Of a DNA stretch of 64,000 nucleotides, positions 1 through 8,000 are shown piece after piece (within the stretch, counting starts at the first letter, position 1; every line of letters starts with the position of its first letter). The notes under the pieces are model-generated. The model had not been told where the DNA came from. It did no database searches and worked only from the letters and a program-made list of their open reading frames with translations. Origin of the DNA: Bradyrhizobium sp. B124 (lineage in GTDB: Bacteria; Pseudomonadota; Alphaproteobacteria; Rhizobiales; Xanthobacteraceae); assembly GCF_038967635.1 (NCBI RefSeq), contig NZ_CP152413.1:8746001-8810000 (forward strand), given 5' to 3'. Position numbers and translations under genes: made by a program.

Positions 1-233
1 TCGAAGCCGAGCGCGATCAGCAGCGCGACGAACAGCATGATGTAGGGCAGGAACGACGTGACGCGCGTGCCGGTGGCGTCGACGTCGGCATAGATGCTGT
101 AGGCAACGAACAGCAGCGCGGCTGCGACCACGCCCAAATAAATGATCCCCGTCATGGGGTGGAAGCCCTTGTCGAGGTCCGGACCCTTTTTCAGGGCGGG
201 CTCGATCGAGCCGGGTAACGCCATATCGCTCAT
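1..233 (-). CDS. Probable PiT-family inorganic phosphate permease, N-terminal fragment
   Basis: Only the first 77 codons are present; the rest lies beyond the left edge. The protein opens MSDMALPGSIEPALKKG and then has two hydrophobic stretches (about residues 28-46 and 62-77) separated by a short polar segment. This N-terminal extension resembles PiT-type phosphate permeases of Bradyrhizobium and Rhodopseudomonas, inner-membrane carriers that import phosphate with a cation. The diagnostic PiT repeats fall outside the window, so the name rests on memory of the leader. The start is supported by an AGGAG 7 nt upstream of the ATG. Another multi-span transporter with a similar leader is possible. 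Confidence 0.5.
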   Translation of the reverse strand, partial: MSDMALPGSIEPALKKGPDLDKGFHPMTGIIYLGVVAAALLFVAYSIYADVDATGTRVTSFLPYIMLFVALLIALGF

Positions 234-826
234 GGTAAACTCCTGTCCCAATGCCTCCGATTTTGATCGATGCATATGACAGGCAATTGAAATCCGCCCC
301 GCGAAATGAACCGGCCACCCATAACGGTGGACATCCCGCCGAATTGTTGTGCAACGCATTGAAGGTCCACGGGCCTTCGTGGCCTCGTGGCAATCTTCAG
401 CAACAGACGATCACCGATCGCGCAATGATCGTGACTGAAGTCACTGTCCGGGTTTCGCGGAGCGAGACATGCGGAAGGCGAGGGCGCCGGCAGCGAGACG
501 TCGGGCCCGCGAAGCCACGCCACCGGGAATCAAGGTCACTGGAAATCCCGGCAACCAGGAATTCAAATAACCAGAAATCCGGCGCGTGCCGCGAGCAGGT
601 GACTGAGGAGGGGAGGATTGCGAGATGAGGTGGCGCGCCGCACGATTGGGGCTAGCAAACCGCGCAGCGCGCCCGCCTCAGGTACGTCATGGCGTGAACA
701 TGACGCCCGATACCTATGGAACATGTCACAGTATCACGGATCAATTAAAGGTTGTAGGTATTTGTCGGCGTCCAGAGACAATTTCACGTTGAAGTGTGGT
801 CCCTGGTTCCGCCGGATTGGCGCAAC
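234..826. other. Intergenic stretch, no gene supported
   Basis: About 590 bp between the start of the phosphate permease and the end of udgX. Three short overlapping ORFs here (on both strands) have no recognisable domain, no good ribosome binding site and arginine-rich shadow-like composition. A single CTGTCAT Pho-box half (read on the minus strand, 276-282) lies about 45 bp upstream of the permease start, without a convincing second half. I see no RNA gene or strong hairpin. Confidence 0.5.
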
Positions 827-2260
827 TCAGGCCGCGCGGGTCGCGTTGCGCAACTGATCTGCGGCAATTTTCAGGTCGTCAATAAAGCGCTGATATTCCA
901 GCGCTTTGGCTTTCTCGTCTGGCAGCCGCAACAGGTAGGACGGATGTACGGTGACGAGCACCTTGGTTCCGTCGTGATCGATCAGGCGGCCGCGGTTCTT
1001 GTTGATCGGGGTGATTTTGCCGAGCACGCTCTGCGCTGCGGTGGCGCCGAGCGCCACCACGAGTTCCGGCCTGATGGCGTCAAGCTCGCGCGCGTACCAC
1101 TGACGGCAGGCGCGGATCTCCTGTGTGCCCGGCTTCTGGTGCAGCCGAATCTTGCCGCGCGGCACGAATTTGAAGTGCTTCACCGCGTTGGTGATGTAGA
1201 CCTTGGCGCGCGCGATGCCGGCGTCCTCAAGCGCGCGATCGAGCATCTGCCCGGCCGGTCCGACAAAGGGATGGCCTGCGAGATCTTCCTTGTCGCCGGG
1301 CTGCTCGCCGACCAGCATCAGCGTCGCGCTTTGCGGCCCTTCGCCGAACACGGTCTGGGTTGCGTCCTTCCACAGCGGACAGGCGCGACAATCGGCGACC
1401 TCTTTGCGCAAGGCAGCGATCGTGTCGTGAACTTGCATGTCGTGAGTTTGCTTGCGGGCCATCGGCTCATCCTGCGGCTTCCGCGGCTCGGCCGCCTTGC
1501 GTGCGATGAAGGGGCCGCTGGTCATGCGCATGGCGTCTTCGATCAGCGGCTTAATGATCGAGTCCTCGGGCAGGTTCCTCCAATAGGCCTGCGGCATCTC
1601 CATCACTTTCAGCCGCGCGGGATTGAAGAGGCCGTTGTCGTGACGCCGCCAGACCTCCTCGAGCCGATCCTCGCTCGGCACCTCGGATTTGGCGACGCCC
1701 GGCGAGATCGAGATCGCGTGCCCGTCCCAATGCGCGCAGACGTCGGGGGTCAGGATCGACCACGGCATGTCGGCGAAGCGGCCGGCGAAGAAAGGTGCGG
1801 CGAACTCGACGATGCGATGCTCCGGCTCGAACCAGGCGACGTAATGCGCCGTCCGTTCGCGGCCGATCTCGCGGAAACGGAGCTGCGCGTGCATCCTGTC
1901 GATGTCGCCATAGACCGCGCGCGCCATCGCGTGGACCTCGGCTACCTCGGGATCATCAGTCGCGCTGAGCAGATCGTGATGGCTGCGCAGCCGCCACAGC
2001 AGGCGATAGAGCAGGGCGAAGCGCTCGTCATTGCGATGCAGGATCGCGGTCTTTGCGAGCTCGACGAAAATGGCGGGGACATTGAACTGCGCCTGTGGTG
2101 CATCGGGCAAGTCATTCACGCAGGAGGCTGACGAGGGTTCGTCGTCCTTGCGTACGGTCCACGTGACCTCCGCAGGATTCACGCCATTCAGCGCCAATCG
2201 CCGCGCGGCCTTGCGCCAGCCCTCGAAGTCGGTGTCGTTGTCGAGCACGATGATACGCAT
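827..2260 (-). CDS. udgX: UdgX family uracil-DNA binding protein fused to a DUF4130 domain
   Basis: A 477-residue two-domain protein. Residues 1 to about 255 match the DUF4130 (probable DNA metabolism) domain; about 280-477 are a uracil-DNA glycosylase superfamily domain of the UdgX type. Visible motifs: CRAC at 291-294 (iron-sulfur ligands), GEQPGDKEDLAGHPFVGPAG at 318-337 (motif A with the UdgX-type KEDLAG insertion), the R-loop KIRLH ending at His374, and HPSYLLR at 439-445 (motif B). In characterised UdgX the R-loop histidine bonds covalently to the abasic deoxyribose after uracil excision, so the protein caps uracil sites irreversibly. Another Cys is at 385; the position where family 4 enzymes have KC reads KH (361-362). 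It is divergent from the imuA-imuB-dnaE2 mutasome genes. Confidence 0.88.
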   Translation of the reverse strand: MRIIVLDNDTDFEGWRKAARRLALNGVNPAEVTWTVRKDDEPSSASCVNDLPDAPQAQFNVPAIFVELAKTAILHRNDERFALLYRLLWRLRSHHDLLSATDDPEVAEVHAMARAVYGDIDRMHAQLRFREIGRERTAHYVAWFEPEHRIVEFAAPFFAGRFADMPWSILTPDVCAHWDGHAISISPGVAKSEVPSEDRLEEVWRRHDNGLFNPARLKVMEMPQAYWRNLPEDSIIKPLIEDAMRMTSGPFIARKAAEPRKPQDEPMARKQTHDMQVHDTIAALRKEVADCRACPLWKDATQTVFGEGPQSATLMLVGEQPGDKEDLAGHPFVGPAGQMLDRALEDAGIARAKVYITNAVKHFKFVPRGKIRLHQKPGTQEIRACRQWYARELDAIRPELVVALGATAAQSVLGKITPINKNRGRLIDHDGTKVLVTVHPSYLLRLPDEKAKALEYQRFIDDLKIAADQLRNATRAA

Positions 2261-2427
2261 GCGATTGCTCCGTTTCCGTCACGCCGCCATTTTCGGGCCT
2301 GCGTGCCTGACTTGCGGAAGAGAAGGGCCCATCCGGTTCGGCGGCTGCTGAATCTCATTGATTCCATTCATGAATCGATGAGCTCACCAATCCGATTGAC
2401 TCCGCGGGCCCTGTTAGCTTTATATTA

Positions 2428-2442
2428 GAACATATCATGAAC
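2428..2442. promoter_or_regulatory. LexA (SOS) box, alphaproteobacterial type
   Basis: The sequence reads GAACATATCATGAAC, a perfect GAAC-N7-GAAC direct repeat, the LexA operator form known in alphaproteobacteria. It lies 73 bp upstream of the chosen imuA start and 168 bp upstream of the divergent udgX start. It overlaps an in-frame ATG at 2437, an argument against that ATG as the imuA start. Expected role: damage-inducible control of imuA-imuB-dnaE2, possibly also of udgX. Confidence 0.85.
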
Positions 2443-2514
2443 AAATGGGCCAGTCCCTGGTTCTCTGTTCAGGTCAGTGACGGCCTCAAATTTTCAGGTG
2501 GAAGGAGCGGCGCA

Positions 2515-3309
2515 ATGAACGGCGCACGCACGGGTACGCTTGCGTCTCTGCGCGGCAGCATCGCGCGCATCGAGGCGCCATCGGAGGCAGTGATGCCGAA
2601 CCGCATCGCGCTTGGACACACGAGCGCAGACGCGATGCTGCGCGGCGGGCTTGCGCCGGCCGCGCTGCACGAGGTGTTCGCGGCCGGCCATCAAGGCGGC
2701 GCGGCGACCGGCTTCATCGCCGGGCTCGCCGGACGGGTGTCAGCGCGCAAGCCGCTGGTCTGGGTGCGGCAGGATTTTTCCGATCGCGAAAACGGCGCGC
2801 TGTCGATGCGCGGGCTGGCCGAGCTCGGCCTCGATCCGCGCCTCTTGGTCACCGTGCGTGCCGCCGATGTCGACAGCGGCCTGCGCACCGCGGCCGACGC
2901 GCTCGCCTGCGATGCGCTCGGCGCGGTTGTCCTCGAGATCTGGGGCCATGCGCGCCAGCTCGATCTCGTCGCCAGCCGCAAACTGACCCTGGCCGCGCAA
3001 GCCTCCGGCGTCACCGCGCTGGTGCTGCGGATCGCGGCGACTCCGATCCCCTCGACCGCGGAGACGCGCTGGATCGTGCGCGCGGCGCATTCGCCGCCCG
3101 GCAATGCTGCCTGCGCCTGGGGCGCGCCGCGCTTCGATGCCGAACTCGTGCGCAACCGTCATGGCCCGGTCGGGCGATGGATCATGGAATGGAAATGTGA
3201 TGAGTGCCAATTCAGTGAACCGTCGGCGTATCCTCAGCCTGTGGCTGCCACGCCTGCCCATCGACCGCATCAAGCGCAAGCTCGCGCAGGACATCGCCTC
3301 GCAAGCTGA
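2515..3309 (+). CDS. imuA: ImuA, RecA-like mutasome accessory protein
   Basis: About 264 residues with a RecA/SulA-like fold: the core LHEVFAAGHQGGAATGFIAG followed by hydrophobic strands such as KPLVWVRQDF and GAVVLEIWGHAR is typical of ImuA in alphaproteobacteria. ImuA works with ImuB and the error-prone polymerase DnaE2 in damage-induced translesion synthesis. The ATG at 2515 is chosen over 2437 because it has a strong GGAAGGAG upstream and because 2437 sits inside the LexA box. The C-terminus overlaps imuB by 110 bp in another frame, a longer overlap than the few bases usual for translational coupling. Confidence 0.85.
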   Translation: MNGARTGTLASLRGSIARIEAPSEAVMPNRIALGHTSADAMLRGGLAPAALHEVFAAGHQGGAATGFIAGLAGRVSARKPLVWVRQDFSDRENGALSMRGLAELGLDPRLLVTVRAADVDSGLRTAADALACDALGAVVLEIWGHARQLDLVASRKLTLAAQASGVTALVLRIAATPIPSTAETRWIVRAAHSPPGNAACAWGAPRFDAELVRNRHGPVGRWIMEWKCDECQFSEPSAYPQPVAATPAHRPHQAQARAGHRLAS

Positions 3310-4987
3310 CGCGCATGCCGTTGTGCCAACCGACACACGGGCGGTGGTCGGGCTCCCTCTCCCGCTTGCGGGGGAGGGTTGGGGTGGGGGTCTCGCCACG
3401 AGTCCCGCTGAGGGGAGAGCCCCCACCCGGATCGCATCTCGCGATGCGATCCGGCCTCCCCCGCAAGCGGGAGAGGCGAAGAAAGAACTTCGGTTCTCAC
3501 GAGAACTCCCCAGTGTCGTGGTCGCAAAGGACCACAACGCGATCCTGCTGCACGCGATCGACGAGGCGGCGGTGCGGGCCGGGTTGTCGATCGGGCTGCC
3601 GCTCGCCAATGCGCGGGCGATCTGCCCGGAGCTTACGGTCTACGACGCCGATCCCGCCGCCGATCTGAAGACGCTGAACGACATCGCCGACTGGTGCGAC
3701 CGCTTCACGCCGCTGGTCGCGCTCGATCCGCCTTACGGGCTGTTCCTTGACATCACCGGCTGCGCGCATCTGTTCGGCGGCGAGCGCGCGCTGCTGCAGA
3801 TCGTCATCAATGCGCTGAGCCGGCGCGGCTTTGCCGTCAGTGCGGTGATTGCCGGCACCTCGATCGCGGCGCGCACGCTGACGCGCTATGCCTCGGGGCA
3901 GGTCATCGCCGATGGCGCGGAGGCGGAGGCGGTCGGCCCGCTGCCGGTGTCGGCGCTCGGCGCCGATGCCACTGTCACCACCGGCCTGCGCCGCGCCGGC
4001 CTGAAGACCATCGGCGATGTCGCCTCGCGCGCGCCGCATGAGATCTCGGCGCGGTTCGGCGCTGATTTCACGACCCTGCTCGGCCACGCGCTCGGGCGGG
4101 GCGATGCCCCGATCAGCCCGCGCAAGCCGCTGCCCGATTACATCGTCGAGAAACGTTTCCCCGAGCCGATCGCGACCGACACCGTGATCGCGCTGACGCT
4201 CTCAAGCCTCGCCAAGACGCTGGTTGCGGCGATGGAGAAGCAGGGCAAGGGCGCGCGGCAGCTGGAAGCGAGCTTCTTCCGTACCGACGGCGCGGTGCGT
4301 GCGATCATGGTCGAGACCGGGCGGCCGGTGACGCGGCCCGAGATGATCGACCGCCTGTTCCGCGAGCGGCTCGATGCGCTCAATGATCCGCTCGACCCCG
4401 GCTTCGGCTTCGATCTCATCCGCCTCGCAGCCGGGCGTACCGAGATCGTGGTGCAGCAGCAGCGCGATCTCGACACGTCAGTGCACGACAATGACGAGAT
4501 CTCGGCGCTGATCGACCGCATCGCCGCCCGTATCGGGGGCAAGCGCGTCGTCGTGCATCTGCCGCTCGAGAGCCATATCCCCGAACGATCAGCGCTCGCG
4601 CTGCCGGCGCAGCATCATCTGGCCGCGGCGAGCGCGGCCGCCTGGCCGGAGCGCGTCGTCGGCGAGCCGCCGCTGCGGCCGCTCAGGCTGTTCGAGCGGC
4701 CCGAGCCGATCAAGGTGCCGTTCGCGAGTGTGCCGGACGGTCCGCCGCACCAGTTCACCTGGCGGCGCGCCTTGCATGCGGTGGTGCGGGTCGAGGGCCC
4801 CGAGCGCATCGCGATGGAATGGTGGAAGCAGGACGGCGCGGCGCTGACGCGCGATTACTTCCGCGTCGAGGATGCCGAGGGCCAGCGCTTCTGGATCTTT
4901 CGCGACGGCCTCTACGAGAGCGAGCTGCGCGACGAGGAAGGCAAGCCGGTCCCGGCCAACTGGTATGTGCACGGGCTGTTCGCATGA
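3200..4987 (+). CDS. imuB: ImuB, catalytically inactive Y-family polymerase of the mutasome
   Basis: 595 residues from ATG 3200. The protein begins RRILSLWLPRLPIDRIKRK and later has FLDITGCAHLFGGE, the ImuB versions of Y-family motifs in which catalytic acidic residues are missing. ImuB is the hub that links DnaE2 to ImuA and the sliding clamp; PLRLF near position 496 could be a clamp-binding peptide. Residues about 53-93 (GLPLPLAGEGWGGG onward) are not ImuB sequence: they translate an inserted palindromic repeat, so the protein is roughly 40 residues longer than expected. Conserved sequence resumes at VVVAKDHNAILLHAIDEAA. It ends 70 bp before dnaE2. Confidence 0.9.
   Translation: MSANSVNRRRILSLWLPRLPIDRIKRKLAQDIASQADAHAVVPTDTRAVVGLPLPLAGEGWGGGLATSPAEGRAPTRIASRDAIRPPPQAGEAKKELRFSRELPSVVVAKDHNAILLHAIDEAAVRAGLSIGLPLANARAICPELTVYDADPAADLKTLNDIADWCDRFTPLVALDPPYGLFLDITGCAHLFGGERALLQIVINALSRRGFAVSAVIAGTSIAARTLTRYASGQVIADGAEAEAVGPLPVSALGADATVTTGLRRAGLKTIGDVASRAPHEISARFGADFTTLLGHALGRGDAPISPRKPLPDYIVEKRFPEPIATDTVIALTLSSLAKTLVAAMEKQGKGARQLEASFFRTDGAVRAIMVETGRPVTRPEMIDRLFRERLDALNDPLDPGFGFDLIRLAAGRTEIVVQQQRDLDTSVHDNDEISALIDRIAARIGGKRVVVHLPLESHIPERSALALPAQHHLAAASAAAWPERVVGEPPLRPLRLFERPEPIKVPFASVPDGPPHQFTWRRALHAVVRVEGPERIAMEWWKQDGAALTRDYFRVEDAEGQRFWIFRDGLYESELRDEEGKPVPANWYVHGLFA
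3356..3476. repeat. Palindromic repeat inserted in frame in imuB
   Basis: A roughly 120-bp element with perfect 22-bp terminal inverted repeats: 3356-3377 is the exact reverse complement of 3455-3476 (CCTCCCCCGCAAGCGGGAGA core). A second perfect palindrome (12-bp arms, 4-nt loop) lies at 3427-3454 around TCGC. Elements of this look (CTCCCCGCTTGCGGGG...) are common intergenic repeats in rhizobia. Here the copy is inside a gene, read through without a stop, adding about 40 codons. Confidence 0.85.
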
Positions 4988-4994
4988 ATATGCA

Positions 4995-5051
4995 GAGCGT
5001 TTTCGAGCGAAGTGGGAGCCGGTTCGCGTGAAGAAAACGCGTCAAAACAAG
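4995..5051 (+). repeat. Dispersed short repeat, copy 1, between imuB and dnaE2
   Basis: GAGCGTTTTCGAGCGAAG followed by a core GCCGGTTCGCGTGAAGAAAA and then CGCGTCAAAACAA. The core recurs on the opposite strand at 54445-54498, and a degenerate copy lies at 50409-50463 (opposite strand). It fills almost all of the 70-bp imuB-dnaE2 gap and so forms the leader of dnaE2. Confidence 0.8.
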
Positions 5052-5057
5052 AATCTG

Positions 5058-8000
5058 ATGCCCGACTATGCCGAGATCGGCATCACCAGCAATTTCTCCT
5101 TCCTGCGCGGCGGCTCCGATCCGCGCGCCTATGTGCATCAGGCGAGCGAACTCGGGATTCCCGTGATCGGGCTCGCCGATCACAACACGCTGGCCGGCGT
5201 GGTGCGCGCCTGGAAGGAGCTCGACAGCGACAAGGTCGCCCATCCGCCCAAGCTTCTGATCGGCGCCCGCATCGTCTTCGTCGACGGCACGCCCGACATC
5301 CTGGTCTATCCGCGCGACCGCGCCGCCTACGGCCGGCTGTGCCAGCTCTTGACCCGCGGCAAGCGCGGCGGCGGCATCGAACGGATCGAGAAGGGCGACT
5401 GCCGTCTCGCCCTGTCCGATCTCGTCGACTTCGCCGAAGGCCAGCTCTTGGTGCTGGCGCTGCCGCACCGTTTCGAGGCGGAAAAAGCGCTTGATCTGCT
5501 CGCGCAGCTCAAGGCCAGCGCGGCCGACGGTGTCTGGCTGGCGGCAAGCCTGCTCTATCGCGGCGACGACAGGCGCCGCCTCGCGCGGCTGCATGGCCTC
5601 GCCACTGACGCCGGCGTGCCGCTGCTCGCCACCAACGAGGTGCTCTACCACCATCCCGCGCGCCGTCCGCTGCAGGATGTGCTGACCTGCATCCGCGAAA
5701 AGACCACGATCGAGGCTGTCGGCCGCAGGCTCGAGGCCAATGCCGAGCGGCATCTCAAGCCGGCGCATGAGATGATCAGGCTGTTCCGCGACTGGCCTGC
5801 CGCGATCGCGGAGACCATGCGCTTTGCGAAACGCATCTCGTTCTCGCTCGACCAGCTCAAATACCAGTATCCCGACGAGCCGGTGCCGCCGGGCAAGACC
5901 GCGCAGCAGCATCTGGAAGACCTGACCTGGGCCGGCGTCGACAAATATTTCGGCGGCGAGATCGACGGAAAACTTCGCGCCACCCTGAACAAGGAGCTCG
6001 CGCTGATCGCCGAGCTGAAATACGCGCATTACTTCCTCACCGTGCATGACATCGTGCACTATGCGCGCAGCCAGAACATCCTGTGCCAGGGGCGGGGCTC
6101 GGCGGCGAATTCGGCGGTCTGTTACGTGCTCGGTGTCACCTCGGTCGATCCGACCAAGGTCGATCTGCTGTTCGAGCGCTTCATCTCCAAGGAGCGGCTG
6201 GAGCCGCCCGACATCGATGTCGATTTCGAGCATTCGCGGCGCGAGGAGGTGATGCAATATGTCTATCGCCGCTACGGTCGCCACCGCGCCGCGATCATCG
6301 CCACCATCATCCATTATCGACCGCGCAGCGCGATCCGCGACGTCGGCAAGGCGCTCGGGCTGACCGAGGACGTCACCGCGGCGCTCGCCGACACCGTGTG
6401 GGGCAGCTGGGGCAAGGGCCTCAACGACATGCAGGTGCGCCAGGCCGGGCTGGACCCGAAGAACGCGATGATCAACCTCGCGGTCGAGCTCGCCACCGAG
6501 CTGATCGAATTTCCGCGCCATCTCTCGCAGCATGTCGGCGGCTATGTGCTGACCCAGGACCGGCTCGACACCTATGTGCCGATCGGCAATGCCGCGATGG
6601 ACGACCGCACCTTCATCGAATGGGACAAGGACGACGTCGACGCGCTTCATATGATGAAGGTCGACGTGCTGGCGCTGGGCATGCTGACCTGCATCCGCAA
6701 ATGCTTCGACCTGATCGATGACCACAAGGGCGAGCGCTGGGAGCTCGCCAGCGTCCCGCAGGACGAAAAAGAAGTCTACGACATGCTGTGCCGCGGCGAG
6801 TCGCTCGGCGTGTTCCAGGTCGAGAGCCGCGCCCAGATGAACATGCTGCCGCGCTTGAGGCCGCGGACGTTCTACGATCTCGTCATCGAGGTCGCGATCG
6901 TGCGCCCCGGTCCGATCCAGGGCGACATGGTGCATCCTTATCTGAGGCGGCGAAACGGCCAGGAAAAGGTCAGCTATCCAGCGCCGGCGCCGGACCAGGG
7001 TAACAAGGACGAACTCTACAACGTGCTGCACAAGACGCTCGGCGTGCCGCTGTTCCAGGAGCAGGCGATGCGGATCGCGATCGAGGCGGCACATTTCACC
7101 TCGGAAGAGGCGAATGGTCTGCGCCGCTCGATGGCGACCTTCCGCAACCTCGGCACCATCGGCAGCTATGAGGAGAAGCTGGTCGGCAACATGGTCGCGC
7201 GCGGCTACGATCCGGATTTCGCCCGCAGCTGCTTCGACCAGATCAAGGGCTTTGGCAGTTACGGCTTCCCGGAAAGCCATGCCGCGAGCTTCGCGCAGCT
7301 CGTCTACATCTCCTCATGGCTGAAGCATCATCATCCCGATGCGTTCTGCTGCGGCCTGCTCAACTCGCAGCCGATGGGCTTCTATGCCCCGGCGCAGATC
7401 GTCGGCGACGCCCGCAAGAACGGCGTCACGGTGCGCGAGGTCGATGTCTCCTTCAGCTTTGCGCAGAACACGCTGGAGGAGCGCGACGGGAAGCATTGCG
7501 CAGTGCGGCTCGGCTTCCGCCAGATCGACGGATTTCACTGGCTGGATGAGGACGAGGAGAGGCTGAAGCAGTTACAATCGTCATTCCGGGATGCGCCGTC
7601 AGGTGCAGGCCCGGAATCCATTTCTCAGCATAGACGTGGCCCGATGGATTCCGGGCTCTCGCGGAGTCTGTCATCGGGCCGCGCTTTGCGCGGACCCGTT
7701 GGCGAGCCCCGGAATGACGGGGAGAAAGACTGGGCCGACCGCATCGTCGCCGCGCGCAACCGCCGGCCGTTCACCTCGCTGGAGGACTTCGCCCGCGACA
7801 CCGCTCTCCCCAAGCGCGCGCTGATCCTGCTCGCCGACGCCGATGCGTTCCGCTCGCTCGGGCTCGACCGCCGCGAGGCGCTGTGGGCGGTGCGGCGGCT
7901 GCCCGACGATGTGCCGCTGCCGCTGTTCGAGGCCGCTACCGCGCGCGAGCAGCCGGATGAGGGCGCAAAACCGCTGCCGGAGATGCCGCGTCCCGAGCAG

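Noticed and set aside
270..290. Pho box upstream of the phosphate permease
   Set aside because: Only one CTGTCAT half is convincing; the second half does not match.
230..628. Short overlapping ORFs in the first intergenic gap
   Set aside because: No domain, no ribosome binding site and shadow-like composition.
794..2131. 445-residue open frame on the plus strand opposite udgX
   Set aside because: Antisense shadow; UdgX and DUF4130 motifs are on the minus strand.
2437..2514. Upstream ATG for imuA at 2437
   Set aside because: It lies inside the LexA box and the added 26 residues are not conserved; ATG 2515 has a strong ribosome binding site.
4755..7280. 841-residue open frame on the minus strand opposite imuB/dnaE2
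   Set aside because: It is a GC3-driven antisense shadow: Arg/Asp/Val-rich composition with no motif, while the opposite strand carries complete ImuB and DnaE2 motifs.
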